From Candidatus Eremiobacteraceae bacterium (lineage in GTDB: Bacteria > Vulcanimicrobiota > Vulcanimicrobiia > Eremiobacterales > Eremiobacteraceae), in contig DASTCX010000007.1 in assembly GCA_035710745.1 (NCBI GenBank), positions 1 to 64,000 of the forward strand: 64,000 nt of DNA. Reading direction: 5' to 3'. The translations under genes were made by a program, and so were the position numbers. This document shows, one piece after another, positions 42,707-51,665 of the stretch (its first letter is position 1; each line of letters opens with the position of its first letter). Under the pieces are notes generated by a model. It had not been told where the DNA came from and did not search any database. It saw only the letters and a list, made by a program, of their open reading frames with translations.

Positions 42707-43405
42707 CTAGCCGATCTTCGCTCCATAAGCCAACAGCGGTTTCGCCTTTTTCGCGAGCGCTACGACGCGGCTGATAAGCCGTCTGCTCGCGACGTCGGAG
42801 TCCGACAGGTCTTCGCCGGTCGTGAAGGATCCGAGGCGGAAGTAGTCCGCGGTCGGAGTGTCGGCCTGTGCTTCGAAGCCGCGCGGCATGCGCTTGAGCG
42901 CTTCGTGCCCCTGCGAGATCTCAAGGCCGCTTCGCTCGAGCGCACGCAACATCGTCTGGAAGGCCTTCGGATCCTTCGCCATCGCGGTGCGCCAGCGGTT
43001 GAGCCGTTCTTTGTCGAGCTCGTAGAAGGCGACGGCCATGAATGATCGCTTCGGCTGGATGTGGATGTAGATGCCGCCGGGCGACTCGTCCGGTCCGCCG
43101 CTCGTGGACGCGAGATACGCGCCGAGGTTCGTCTTGTACGGGCTCTTGTCGCGCGAGAACCGGATGTCGCGGTAGATCCGGAATATCGACTTGGTCGGGA
43201 CCGCGCCGATGGGGATCTTCGCCTTGCGCAGCGCCTCGGACGTATCCGCGACGAGCGCTTGCAGCGGTTCGAGCAGCTCGGTCTCGTAGATGTGTTTGCG
43301 CGGCAAGAACCACGAGCGATCGTTGTGCTTCGCAAGATCGGCGAGAAAGCGCATGCCGGCTTTCGAAAAGCCGGTGAAATGCTTCGCGTCTTCGGTCTTG
43401 GCCAT
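42707..43405 (-). CDS. DUF2461 (TIGR02453) family protein
   Basis: 232 aa, covering the whole DUF2461 domain: FSKAGMRFLADLAKHNDRSW near the start, IFRIYRDIRFSRDKSPYKTN in the middle (the family's most conserved part), then PGGIYIHIQPKRSFMAVAFY and WRTAMAKDPKAF. The function is unknown. Soluble. It lies just downstream (minus strand) of two palindromic REP-like repeats at 43411-43495, so its promoter must lie in or beyond these. Confidence 0.9.
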   Translation of the reverse strand: MAKTEDAKHFTGFSKAGMRFLADLAKHNDRSWFLPRKHIYETELLEPLQALVADTSEALRKAKIPIGAVPTKSIFRIYRDIRFSRDKSPYKTNLGAYLASTSGGPDESPGGIYIHIQPKRSFMAVAFYELDKERLNRWRTAMAKDPKAFQTMLRALERSGLEISQGHEALKRMPRGFEAQADTPTADYFRLGSFTTGEDLSDSDVASRRLISRVVALAKKAKPLLAYGAKIG

Positions 43406-43410
43406 CTCAC

Positions 43411-43495
43411 GGTCGAGATAAATCTCGACCGCTCCCTTTTCCTCTAGATTGGGAAGGCCCCGGCGGTCGACCGTAAAGGTCGACCGCTCCCTTTT
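43411..43495. repeat. Two REP-like palindromes in tandem
   Basis: First copy 43411-43440: GGTCGAGAT-AA-ATCTCGACC followed by GCTCCCTTTT. Second copy 43464-43495: CGGTCGACC-5 nt-GGTCGACCG, also followed by CTCCCTTTT. Related copies occur at 57486-57513, 63851-63879 and, in shorter form, 51791-51812. The palindrome plus T-run could end transcription rightward, although no rightward gene ends here. It separates two minus-strand genes. Confidence 0.75.
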
Positions 43496-43525
43496 CTTCG
43501 ACGTCGACGCGGCGACGGCGTTCCG

Positions 43526-46069
43526 TTAGCGGATGACCGCTTGAGCGTTGAGCGCCTGGCCCGCGATCGCGTCGAGCTCCTCGAGGTGCGCGCGGGTCAG
43601 CTCGTCGAGGCCGGGCCTTGCGAGCGCCGAGTGACAGTCGGTGCGCAGAACTTCCAGATCGAGCCGAGCAAGCGCGCGGGCGTCATCGGGCGTCCCTTGT
43701 TGCGGCGACGTCCACAAGGCGCCGAGCCGCTTCGCATATCTCGCCTGCAGGTTGCGCATGACGACGCCGTCCGACGACGCGCGACCGTTCGCGATGTCGC
43801 CGTATATCGAGTTCTGCGCCCAATCGAAAAGATCCGTGATCGACATCGTCTGACCCGGCGCGTACTTCATCTGGAGTGCGTCGAGGCGCGACAACGTCAG
43901 CGGTGCGAAAAGCTCGGACAACGCCGTGTCCTGCGCGACGCCGGCAAGCCCCGCAACGTCTATGTCGTGCCTGCCGCCCGGATTGTACGCCCAGGTCGCG
44001 AACCCGCCGATGGTGCTTTGCTCGGTATACGTCAACTGTGTGAGCACCGCCGGGCTGTAGTGCCACGCCGAATCCGAGAACAGGTACTGATCGAGAAGGC
44101 CCCATGCCCGCGCTTCCTGGCTTCGCGGCACGGCCTGGACTCCTGGTTTCTCACCAGGGTCGCCGCGCCGGCCGCGAGAGAGATACTCGCCGCCGATGAC
44201 GTGAGCCGTCATATCCGCGCAGCGAGCGTACTGCCTGAACGGTACGCCGAACGCGTTCCGGGCATCCTGGTTCGGTTGTTCGTATCGCGGGAAACGCGAC
44301 GCGACAGCATTCATGTCGGCATGATCGAACTTCATCTGCACGCCGCACCAGTTCAACGGATCGTTCGAGAGGTCGAACTGCTGGACGCGCGGATCGATCG
44401 CGTGGCCGTCGGGCCACGACACGTCCTCGTCGGATGCGAAAGTCAGGTGCGGGTCCGCCCACTGCGACGCGATGCGCCGGAGCGTCGGGAGCTCTTGCTG
44501 CGGCGTGCTCGCGGTGATGTAGGAGTAACCGTAGTCGATCGCATGATAGTCGTATGGGCCGAGCACGAGTTGCGCGTAGTCGCCTTGCGGCGTCCCTTTC
44601 GGCCACAAGTTCACCGGCGCATACTCCATCACCGACGACGAGACGCCGTACTTATCGGTGAACGCTTTCGATTGTAAGTCCCTCGCGGTATACGCCATCG
44701 AGCCTATGAAGTTGTGCTGGAGTCCCATGTCGTGTCCGGACTCGTGCAGCACGAGGGCACGAAGGTTTTGCATCGCGTACGCCTTGCGCGCCGCCGGGTC
44801 GTCGGGCAGACCACGCGTCGGCGCCACCCAGTACGTATAACTCGCGCCGTATCCGGTCGCGACGACCGAATCGATGTTGATGCCCGCGTTGATCTCTTCG
44901 CCCGTGCGAGGATCGTTGACGATGAGCGCTTCGGCGCCGTACTGCGGCGACGACGAATCGAACCAGCGCACCATGTTGTGGCGCATGTCCTCCGGATCCC
45001 AACTCGGGTCGTCCGGCTGATCCTGGACCTGGATCGCGTTCAAGATCCCGACCCGTTTGAACGCGTCGTTCCATGTGAGAAGCGCCGCCTTGATGGGGGC
45101 ACGATATTCGTTCGGCACATCCTTGCTCAGCGTGAAGACGAGCGGATGCTGCGCGACTGAAGGCTTGCCGGGCGTTGCCGGTTCGAAGTTCCAGCGCGAC
45201 AGGAAAAACATCTGGCGCGTCGGGTTTTGGTCGGTGCCGAAGTCGAGCTGCGCGAGCGTGAAATAGCCGACGCGGTCGTCTGCGATACGCGGGCGATAGC
45301 CGTCGTTCGGCGCAGCGATGAGGTTGTATTCCATATGGACTTCGAGGCTGCGCGCGTCGGGCGCGTTGTCGACGAGATCCGGCGCGCTGCTCGCCCACGT
45401 CTGGCTTACCTGAAGCAGGTCGTTCGTCGGAAACGCCGCCGTGCGCATGAAGAACGTGCGGCTCGGGTCGAGCCGGTATTGCGCCTCCGGATTATCGGCC
45501 TCGCCTTGGAAGATCGCCTCGAAATATGCGACGTCGCCGAGGAACGGGCTAGCGGAGACGACCACCGATCCGGTCGACGCGTCTTCAGCGGAGATCGGTA
45601 CGACTGCGATGACGGAATTCGGGAACGACTCCTTGACCCCGGCCTCCCGCTGCGCGCTGTTGCCGTAGGTGAAATTCGTGTTCGGCCAGCGCATGATGAC
45701 CTTGCCGCCTACGCGGTCGAACTCGATCGTGCGCGCGGGAGCGACGTACGGCTCGCCCGGCGCCGGGCCGAAACCGCCAAGACCGGTGTTGGGTACCGAG
45801 GTCTCGATAAATTCCTTGCCGAGCTGCGAAGCGGAGATGACGAGATAGACCTTGTCGTCTTTTGTCACGATCGGGAAGAGGCCGTTCTGCACGGTCGCAC
45901 CTTGGACGAAATCGGCATACGGCGCGGGTCCATTACCGGAACCGCCGCCGGCGCCCGAACCTGATCCGGCAGCCGCACCGCCTCCCGCAGGCGCCGCGGA
46001 CGCGACGCTGACACAGAACGCGGCGGAAAATACGAAAACGATGGCGGTGAGAACTACGCGACGGATCAT
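43526..46069 (-). CDS. Exported zinc metalloprotease (DUF5117/DUF4953 type)
   Basis: 847 aa from ATG 46069, chosen for GGAGGG four bases upstream and an immediate signal peptide (VVLTAIVFVFSAAFCVSVAS). A Gly-rich linker follows, then DUF5117/DUF5118-like beta regions (EFIETSVPNTGLGGFGPAPG, RVGYFTLAQLDFG). The zinc site is LVLHESGHDMGLQHNFIGSM near residue 440: HExGH plus the third His, as in metzincin-like peptidases of this family. The C-terminal DUF4953-like region has VMEYAPVNLWPKG. Predicted to act outside the membrane. Substrate unknown. Long relatives occur in Bacteroidota and soil bacteria. Confidence 0.88.
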   Translation of the reverse strand: MIRRVVLTAIVFVFSAAFCVSVASAAPAGGGAAAGSGSGAGGGSGNGPAPYADFVQGATVQNGLFPIVTKDDKVYLVISASQLGKEFIETSVPNTGLGGFGPAPGEPYVAPARTIEFDRVGGKVIMRWPNTNFTYGNSAQREAGVKESFPNSVIAVVPISAEDASTGSVVVSASPFLGDVAYFEAIFQGEADNPEAQYRLDPSRTFFMRTAAFPTNDLLQVSQTWASSAPDLVDNAPDARSLEVHMEYNLIAAPNDGYRPRIADDRVGYFTLAQLDFGTDQNPTRQMFFLSRWNFEPATPGKPSVAQHPLVFTLSKDVPNEYRAPIKAALLTWNDAFKRVGILNAIQVQDQPDDPSWDPEDMRHNMVRWFDSSSPQYGAEALIVNDPRTGEEINAGINIDSVVATGYGASYTYWVAPTRGLPDDPAARKAYAMQNLRALVLHESGHDMGLQHNFIGSMAYTARDLQSKAFTDKYGVSSSVMEYAPVNLWPKGTPQGDYAQLVLGPYDYHAIDYGYSYITASTPQQELPTLRRIASQWADPHLTFASDEDVSWPDGHAIDPRVQQFDLSNDPLNWCGVQMKFDHADMNAVASRFPRYEQPNQDARNAFGVPFRQYARCADMTAHVIGGEYLSRGRRGDPGEKPGVQAVPRSQEARAWGLLDQYLFSDSAWHYSPAVLTQLTYTEQSTIGGFATWAYNPGGRHDIDVAGLAGVAQDTALSELFAPLTLSRLDALQMKYAPGQTMSITDLFDWAQNSIYGDIANGRASSDGVVMRNLQARYAKRLGALWTSPQQGTPDDARALARLDLEVLRTDCHSALARPGLDELTRAHLEELDAIAGQALNAQAVIR

Positions 46070-46157
46070 GCGTCCCTCCACGGTCGGCGGGTACTCGGGA
46101 AAGCGCGTGTTTACTCGCTTTTCGCTTTCCCCACCTGTCTGCGGCCGCTGAAAATGA

Positions 46158-46184
46158 AGAGGCCGGAGAATAACTCCGGCCTCT
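46158..46184 (-). terminator. Intrinsic terminator after the Vgb-like lipoprotein gene
   Basis: Perfect 11-bp stem AGAGGCCGGAG/CTCCGGCCTCT around a 5-nt loop. In the minus direction it is followed by TCATTTTC. It sits 28 bp after the stop codon at 46213. Confidence 0.75.
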
Positions 46185-46212
46185 CGTGTGCTAGAACGGA
46201 TGGAAGCGCAGT

Positions 46213-47532
46213 CTACGTCACTTTGCACGGAACGAGGAAGCTGTTGCCGATCGCATCGGCGATCGTGATCTTCGTCGTTCCCGCACCCACAGACGTCACG
46301 ACGAAGATGTTCGCTTTATTGCCCGCCGCAACGCTGCATACGCCTGGGCTCGTGCTCTTCGCCGTCCACGATGATGTGCCGGGCTCCGTCACAGTGAGAT
46401 TCTGCGTCTGGCCGGTGCCGCCGAAGTTGATCGACGACGGCGAGACTGTCAACGGCGACGGGATGTAGACGTCGGTCTTGTTGTCGCTCTCAGCGGACCA
46501 AAAATTATGATCCGGCCCGAGCACGATCTGATAGACGGTTCCAGTCGCGTACGGCGGAACATACGTCGTGAAGGCGATCGAGACCGGATTGAATTCGCTT
46601 ATGTACGTTCCGCTGCCGTTTGCGAACCAGATGTTCTTGTCTGGGCCTACCTGGAGCGCCTGGGGGAAGTAGCTGACTTGGAACGCATCGTACCAGACCT
46701 TGGCGACACCGGCGGTCGTTATCTGGCCGATATATTGGCTGTTGCAGACGAAGTAGAGATTGCCGTCCCCGCCGTTGATGATGCTTGACGGGTTGCAGCT
46801 CAGGCTCTGCGAAGCCAGGCTGAATTCCTTGATCGCCTTCGTCGTCGGATTTATGTTCGCTATGATGTTGTTGTTATACTCGGTGAACCAGACGTTTCCG
46901 TCGGGACCGGTCGTCGTGTCGCCGTACGAGTTCGACGTCGCGCCGGACGGATACGAGAACTCGGTTATGGTGCCCGTCGTATTGATCTTCGCGAAATGCG
47001 ACTGCTCGGTGTACCACACGTTTCCATCCGGGCCGAGCGAGAGGCCGCCCGAACCGTTATAGTCGCCGCTCGGGATGTCGTGTACCGTCAATCCCCCTTT
47101 TGTCGTTGCGATGCCGATGACGTACTTGTTGTTGTTGTAGTCGAAGTTCGTGCCGCCGAAGTAGAAATTATGGTCCTTGCCGACCGTCGACCCGTAGCCG
47201 GTGTTGAAGTTGCACTGCGACGACCCGCTGCACGTATACTGCAGCGCGACGAGCTTGGTCTTACCGGTCATCTGGACTTGCAGCAGGCCGCCTGAGCTGT
47301 TGCCGAACCAGAGGTTCTTGTCGGACCCGACGACGGCGGTGTAATTGGTCCCGTAGCCCGACGGCGGATCGTTGAACTGGGTCCAGTTGATCGGGGTCTT
47401 CCCGTTTTGAACCACATGGTTATTGACGCCGTGGCCTGACGACGGCGACTGCATGATGCTGTTGTGCGTTCCGCCGCAGCCCGCGATCAAGAGACTGACG
47501 CCTGCCGCGAGCGCACCAATACGAATATTCAC
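46213..47532 (-). CDS. Vgb/streptogramin-lyase-like propeller lipoprotein
   Basis: 439 aa. Lipobox LIAGC at about residue 19. Propeller blades have the Vgb style: YTAVVGSDKNLWFGNSSGGL, LSLGPDGNVWYTEQSHFAKI, TTGPDGNVWFTEYNNNIIAN, LQVGPDKNIWFANGSGTYIS and IVLGPDHNFWSAESD. The last ~85 residues (from PSPLTVSPSSINFGGTGQTQ) are an Ig-like domain. True virginiamycin B lyases lack this domain and have a specific catalytic His/Glu set that I do not see, so it is unlikely to be a resistance enzyme. Surface-anchored. The 189-bp leader is AT-richer than the gene and may hold the promoter (GATACTAT near 47625). Confidence 0.83.
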   Translation of the reverse strand: MNIRIGALAAGVSLLIAGCGGTHNSIMQSPSSGHGVNNHVVQNGKTPINWTQFNDPPSGYGTNYTAVVGSDKNLWFGNSSGGLLQVQMTGKTKLVALQYTCSGSSQCNFNTGYGSTVGKDHNFYFGGTNFDYNNNKYVIGIATTKGGLTVHDIPSGDYNGSGGLSLGPDGNVWYTEQSHFAKINTTGTITEFSYPSGATSNSYGDTTTGPDGNVWFTEYNNNIIANINPTTKAIKEFSLASQSLSCNPSSIINGGDGNLYFVCNSQYIGQITTAGVAKVWYDAFQVSYFPQALQVGPDKNIWFANGSGTYISEFNPVSIAFTTYVPPYATGTVYQIVLGPDHNFWSAESDNKTDVYIPSPLTVSPSSINFGGTGQTQNLTVTEPGTSSWTAKSTSPGVCSVAAGNKANIFVVTSVGAGTTKITIADAIGNSFLVPCKVT

Positions 47533-47721
47533 GACGAACCTACCTCGCTTTTTGAAAGGTCATGATTAGTTTTAAGCGGGCGAAACGCGGGATGAACTAC
47601 GTATGAATGGTCCGACCGCGCTCAGATAGTATCAAAAACGGACGAGCTGGCGATAGCCTAACCTTTCGGCCCGTCGCAGGGTCGAAAGTCCCGATAGACG
47701 CGAACAATCGTTTGGCTTATG

Positions 47722-48402
47722 TTACTGCTTCGTCGCGTCGACCTCGACGATCGCGGGCTGATCGCTCGAATTGATCGTGCGTAGGGCCTCAAGCGTCATG
47801 CCGACGGGCGCGCTCGGGTCGAGCGCGTCGGTGATCGACATGCCAAGACGCTGCTTCACCTGGTCGTCGATCGGTCCTCGCATCGACTGCGGAAGCATCT
47901 TGTACTTGTCGGCGAGGCCGATGAGAAAACCGAGTTTCGCGTGCGCGACCTTCGTGTCGATGACCGCGACGACCGCGCCCTTCGCCCCGTTCTTGAAGAC
48001 GCCGTACGTGACGCCGTACTTCGCCGCGATGCTCGCAGCTTGCGCGTTCTGCGCCGACGCGACGTGCGTGTATCCCGCCGGCGGCGCGCTCTCCGTCTTT
48101 GCCAGCCACGCCTTCGCATCGGCGATCGAGCCGCTCGCTTGCGCGATGACGGAATGTCCGCTGTACGAGCCCGCTCCTTGCGACAGCACGGTCCCGCCGC
48201 CGCCGCCGGCGGTGACGGTTTGATTGAACGGCTTCGCCGCAAGGATCTTCGCGTCAGCGGCAAGCGGGAAGTCGGTCGGATTCGCGATCGCCCCCGCGGG
48301 GGAACCATTCGACGCCGGCCCATTATTCGACGACTGCTGGCTGTTGCAGCCGGCGACGACGAGTCCGAACGCGGTGATGGCGACGATGATCGATCTCTTC
48401 AC
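47722..48402 (-). CDS. Uncharacterised lipoprotein
   Basis: 226 aa. Lipobox VVAGC at residue 19, then a Gln/Asn/Ser/Gly-rich linker. The body has LAADAKILAAKPFNQTV, GAVVAVIDTKVAHAKLGFLI and LADKYKMLPQSMRGPIDDQV. I do not recognise the fold. A central alpha-beta region (WLAKTESAPPAGYTHVASAQ) might bind small molecules. It follows the short lipoprotein gene by 21 bp, and both are probably transcribed together. Membrane-anchored, function unknown. Confidence 0.75.
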   Translation of the reverse strand: MKRSIIVAITAFGLVVAGCNSQQSSNNGPASNGSPAGAIANPTDFPLAADAKILAAKPFNQTVTAGGGGGTVLSQGAGSYSGHSVIAQASGSIADAKAWLAKTESAPPAGYTHVASAQNAQAASIAAKYGVTYGVFKNGAKGAVVAVIDTKVAHAKLGFLIGLADKYKMLPQSMRGPIDDQVKQRLGMSITDALDPSAPVGMTLEALRTINSSDQPAIVEVDATKQ

Positions 48403-48423
48403 GTCAAGCCCTTTCCATCGAAA

Positions 48424-48822
48424 TTAGGTCGGGTTGTCGGACGGTAAATTGCCGCCGGAGCCGTTCATCATCTTCGAGTGATGCGTGTGCATCGCGCCGG
48501 CCATGTGGAAGCCGGCCGCATCCGCGGCTGCCTTGCACATGTACTTGCCGTTCTTCGTGCGTCCGTAGTATGGATCGCCGGACTCGTGATACGACTTCGA
48601 CTTCAGGTTGACCCAGACGACATCGCTGCTCGAGCAGCCGAGGTCCTTCGGAACCGGCGCCATCGCCGTCATCGGGAGGGCTGCTTGTTCTCGCTGCGCT
48701 TCGGTGGTCGGTGCCGCGGTCGCTTGCGACGATGAGCCCTGCGAGCCACCGCCGCAACCTGCGAGGACGGCGGCTGCGACGAACAGCGAGACGATCGTGG
48801 ATCTTCGGACGAAGGATATCAT
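48424..48822 (-). CDS. Small His/Met-rich lipoprotein
   Basis: 132 aa from ATG 48822, chosen for GGAG about ten bases upstream and the immediate signal peptide (a longer frame to 48927 has none). Lipobox VLAGC. The mature protein has SSSDVVWVNLKSKSYHESGD, YYGRTKNGKYMCKAAADAAG and a C-terminal FHMAGAMHTHHSKMMNGSGG. The KSKSYHxxGDPYYGxTKxGKYMC segment resembles small exported proteins with a nuclease-inhibitor or Ada-like zinc motif, but I cannot assign it. The His/Met cluster could bind copper. Membrane-anchored. Confidence 0.75.
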   Translation of the reverse strand: MISFVRRSTIVSLFVAAAVLAGCGGGSQGSSSQATAAPTTEAQREQAALPMTAMAPVPKDLGCSSSDVVWVNLKSKSYHESGDPYYGRTKNGKYMCKAAADAAGFHMAGAMHTHHSKMMNGSGGNLPSDNPT

Positions 48823-48945
48823 GTCGAAACTCCGTTCGCCGGCGCAGCGACACAGACGTCGCTCACCGGTCAAGAATGACAGAAAAGCGCGTCGGCGCTT
48901 ATGCGATGCGGTTCGGCGGTCTCGCACGCCGTGCCTTCGGTGGGA

Positions 48946-49671
48946 TCAGGTCCCCGCGACCAATCGAGCGAGCGCGAACGCGACCGCCGCTGCGGCGCCG
49001 CCGATGACGAGCGTCTGGGTCGCGCTTCGAAGCCACGAGACGCCCGTCGCCCGACCCTTCGCCGCACCGAACAGGCCGAGCGCTATCGCCGTGATCACGC
49101 ATGATATGTAGAGGCCGTGTGTCGAGTCCGGCACGATCATGTACGGAACGAGCGGGATGAGACCGCCGACGACGTACGATCCGCCGATCGTGATCGCGCT
49201 GATCGGCGCGCGCCGTCGATTCGGTTTTTCCAGCCCGAGCTCGAAGCGCATCATGAAGTCGATCCAGCGCCTCCGGTCTTTGACGAGCTCCGCCGTCACC
49301 TTATCGGCGTCGGCCGCTTCGAGACCATAGCTGCGGAAGATCGACGCGACTTCGAATCGCTCGGCGTCCGGCATCTCGTCGACTTCGCGCTCTTCGCGCT
49401 GCACTTCGCTTTCGTAGTGCTCTGCGTCGGTCTGCGCCGCGAGATAACCGCCGAGTCCCATCGATATCGCACCTGCAGCGAGTTCCGCGACGCCGGCCGT
49501 GACGACGATGTGCGATGCGGCGATCGCGCCCGAAATGCCGGCCGCAAGCGCGAACGGCACCGTAAGTCCGTCGGACATCCCGATGACGATGTCGCGGATC
49601 GTCTCGGGCGCGGCGAAATGCCGCTCGCCGTGAATCGCCTTTGTGACTCTTTCCGCTCTCACCACCGTCAC
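48946..49671 (-). CDS. VIT1/CCC1 family metal transporter
   Basis: 241 aa, five membrane helices in the VIT pattern. The first helix has DIVIGMSDGLTVPFALAAGI (family signature with Asp/Met lining the pore). Helix two begins AELAAGAISMGLGGYLA, with the conserved Gly/Ser. The cytosolic segment (about 85-150) is acidic (SEVQREEREVDEMPDAERFE), as in metal-binding helices of VIT1. Transport of iron or manganese is inferred from the family. Its start overlaps the stop of the lipoprotein dehydrogenase-like gene by four bases, so the two are probably one operon. Confidence 0.9.
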   Translation of the reverse strand: MTVVRAERVTKAIHGERHFAAPETIRDIVIGMSDGLTVPFALAAGISGAIAASHIVVTAGVAELAAGAISMGLGGYLAAQTDAEHYESEVQREEREVDEMPDAERFEVASIFRSYGLEAADADKVTAELVKDRRRWIDFMMRFELGLEKPNRRRAPISAITIGGSYVVGGLIPLVPYMIVPDSTHGLYISCVITAIALGLFGAAKGRATGVSWLRSATQTLVIGGAAAAVAFALARLVAGT

Positions 49672-50930
49672 CGCGTGCCCGAAGGCCGGACTCGGTAGAT
49701 GACGCCGTTCGCATCGTCAGCGACGAAAATGCTCCCTTGCGAGCCGACCGCGATGCCGGTCGGACGCCCTATGTAACCCGTTCCTGACGACGAGCCGAAG
49801 CCCCACATGAACGAGGTCCACTGCTTGGTCGGATCGCTCCAATCGACGGACGTCGAAGGCACATCGCCGGACATCCGCACGTATGCGACGTCAGGCGGTG
49901 TCGACGGACAGCAATGCCACGAGCCATGCGACGTCACGAAGAGCGCGCCGGCAAATGCCGTCGGGAAGCGATACGCGCCGCCGGCGCTCGACGGGTAGAA
50001 CGTCGCGCCGATGTGCGTCGCGTAGGCGGCGAACTCGACGAGCGGCACGCCCACCTTCGAACAATTCGCGCCGGGCGTGTACGCGTGGCGGTTCTCCTCG
50101 CAGTCCGGCCATCCGTAGTCGACGGGGTTTCCGCTCTGCAGCGTCACCGCGTCCATGAACTCGTACGGGTGACCGTACGGCAGCTTGTCTTGACCTGCGC
50201 CGCCCGCCCACAACGTCGATGTCGCCGCGTTGATGGCAAGCGCGATCGGGTTTCTGATCCGAGTCGCAAGCGTGTGCATGCCCGAGCCGTCGACGTTCAT
50301 CGCTTGGACCGAGGCTCGCGTCGGATCGACTTCGACGCACGCGTTGCACGACGAGCCGACGCCCACGTAGAGCGTCGACGACGTCGCCGCAACCGAACTG
50401 GTGATATGGACGTCGCCGTCGGAGCCGGGTGAGATAGGGCCCGTCCGCACCGAAGCGATGTGCTGCGCCGACGAAGACGGTTCGCTGCGATCGCCAGTCT
50501 TATACGGAATGCGGTAGACGTTGTATTCGGTCGCCGCGTAGATCCAAGAGTGGTCGGGCGAAAGCGCGATGCCGTCCGCCGGCGCATCGGGCAAAGAGAT
50601 GAAGGTCTGCGCGGAGCCTGCAGCGCCTGGCGCCTCGGCGTTCGGCACGATGACGAGCGTGTTGCCGCTGGTCCCTACGAGAAGATCGCCGTTCGGAAGG
50701 CCGACGAGCTCTCGGGCGCCGGACACCGAGGCGATGGTTGAAGATGTGAAGCCCGACGCGATGTGGATCCGCGGATCGGTTGTCGGCGCGGGGCTCGCGC
50801 TACCGGACGGTGAGGGCGCCGCGGTCGGGTGGGCGAGGCTCGTACCTTGGCCGGCGTTCGCACATGCTGCGGCGACGACCGCCGCGGCGACCGCCGCGAG
50901 GCAACGGCTAAGAATGATGGTGGTGCGCAT
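49668..50930 (-). CDS. Glucose/sorbosone-dehydrogenase-like propeller lipoprotein
   Basis: 420 aa from ATG 50930; a longer open frame to 51356 is mostly a shadow of the TetR gene. Lipobox VAAAC. After a Pro/Ser/Thr linker (about 28-50) comes a six-bladed GSDH propeller: ISLPDAPADGIALSPDHSWI, LATRIRNPIALAINAATSTL, GNPVDYGWPDCEENRHAY and GRPTGIAVGSQGSIFVADDA. The YGWPDCEE and RNP segments are typical of sorbosone dehydrogenase-like proteins. PQQ binding is possible but the basic and catalytic residues are not certain. It is surface-anchored and co-transcribed with the VIT1 gene. Confidence 0.83.
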   Translation of the reverse strand: MRTTIILSRCLAAVAAAVVAAACANAGQGTSLAHPTAAPSPSGSASPAPTTDPRIHIASGFTSSTIASVSGARELVGLPNGDLLVGTSGNTLVIVPNAEAPGAAGSAQTFISLPDAPADGIALSPDHSWIYAATEYNVYRIPYKTGDRSEPSSSAQHIASVRTGPISPGSDGDVHITSSVAATSSTLYVGVGSSCNACVEVDPTRASVQAMNVDGSGMHTLATRIRNPIALAINAATSTLWAGGAGQDKLPYGHPYEFMDAVTLQSGNPVDYGWPDCEENRHAYTPGANCSKVGVPLVEFAAYATHIGATFYPSSAGGAYRFPTAFAGALFVTSHGSWHCCPSTPPDVAYVRMSGDVPSTSVDWSDPTKQWTSFMWGFGSSSGTGYIGRPTGIAVGSQGSIFVADDANGVIYRVRPSGTR

Positions 50931-50992
50931 GGGATATCCATGTTTCTGGTGCTTCGCGACCGGGGACCTCCCCGACGTGAGGCGCGAGCGAA

Positions 50993-51610
50993 TCACGATG
51001 CGCTCGAGCGAACGCGTGCCGCTTCGAGCGATTTCGGCTCTCCGATCGTGCCGAGCGTGCTCAACCAGATGTCGACGGCCCGATCGATGCGCGCTCGATC
51101 GTGCGTCGCGCAGAGGTCGAGCATGAAACCGCGATAGCCGGCGAGGACGACGGTCGCGATCGCGCGCGCGTCCGCTCGAGAGTGACCGGCTTCGATGAAC
51201 GGCCGCGCTATATACTTCAGCCACTCGCCGATGGCGTCGGCGATGAACGACGCGTAGCGTTTCGGTTCTTTCAACGCGAGCCCGTAGAGCTCGAAGAAAA
51301 GCCTGAAAGTCGGCTCGGCCTTCGGCGAACTCATGATATCCCAGGCCGCGCGGCATGTGTCGACCGCGCTCGTCGATTCCTGATCGCGAACGCGGTTGAA
51401 AAGTTCCCGCTGCCGCTCGCGCAGGCGGGCGATCACCTGCATGAGGAGATCGTCCTTCGACTTGAAACGGTAGAGCAGCAGTCGCGGGCTCGCGCCGACC
51501 GCGCGAGCGAGCGGTCTCAGCGCAAGATCGATGACGCCGTGAGCGAGGACGTAGCGGACGACGCGGTCGAGCAGTTCTTCGCGGCTGCGTTCGTCGACTG
51601 GCCGGGTCAT
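50993..51610 (-). CDS. TetR-family transcriptional regulator
   Basis: 205 aa. The N-terminal HTH (about 10-55) has REELLDRVVRYVLAHGVIDL, LRPLARAVGASPRLLLYRFK and SKDDLLMQV, the TetR DNA-binding pattern. The C-terminal ligand domain is helical with no specific motif. Its own promoter holds a perfect TTGAAAC/GTTTCAA palindrome, so it is probably self-repressing. The gene lies upstream of the dehydrogenase-like and VIT1 genes on the same strand, 62 bp before them, and the ABC exporter gene on the same strand ends 203 bp before it. Either could be controlled. Confidence 0.92.
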   Translation of the reverse strand: MTRPVDERSREELLDRVVRYVLAHGVIDLALRPLARAVGASPRLLLYRFKSKDDLLMQVIARLRERQRELFNRVRDQESTSAVDTCRAAWDIMSSPKAEPTFRLFFELYGLALKEPKRYASFIADAIGEWLKYIARPFIEAGHSRADARAIATVVLAGYRGFMLDLCATHDRARIDRAVDIWLSTLGTIGEPKSLEAARVRSSAS

Positions 51611-51612
51611 GG

Positions 51613-51646
51613 CCCGATCATATCATACTTGAAACACTCGTTTCAA
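51613..51646 (-). promoter_or_regulatory. Leaderless promoter and operator of the TetR gene
   Basis: On the minus strand TTGAAA (51646-51641), an 18-bp spacer, then TATGAT (51622-51617). A start seven bases further falls on the A of the ATG at 51610, so the mRNA would have no leader. The palindrome TTGAAAC-4 nt-GTTTCAA (51629-51646) includes the -35 box and much of the spacer, the classic site for a TetR-type repressor. Confidence 0.65.
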
Positions 51647-51665
51647 TATTATGACGCACACAAGA

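Noticed and set aside
43541-44677. 378-codon plus-strand open frame
   Set aside because: Opposite-strand shadow of the zinc metalloprotease, rich in Arg/Val without any domain.
46213-47532. Virginiamycin B lyase (antibiotic resistance)
   Set aside because: Propeller similarity only. The protein is an Ig-fused lipoprotein without the recognisable catalytic set.
47560-47720. Riboswitch in the leader of the Vgb-like lipoprotein gene
   Set aside because: GC-rich short stems can be drawn, but none matches a riboswitch consensus that I know. A covariance-model search would be needed.
50931-51356. Extended N terminus of the sorbosone-dehydrogenase-like gene
   Set aside because: It overlaps the TetR gene in another frame, is Arg/His-rich, and the lipoprotein signal peptide begins at 50930.
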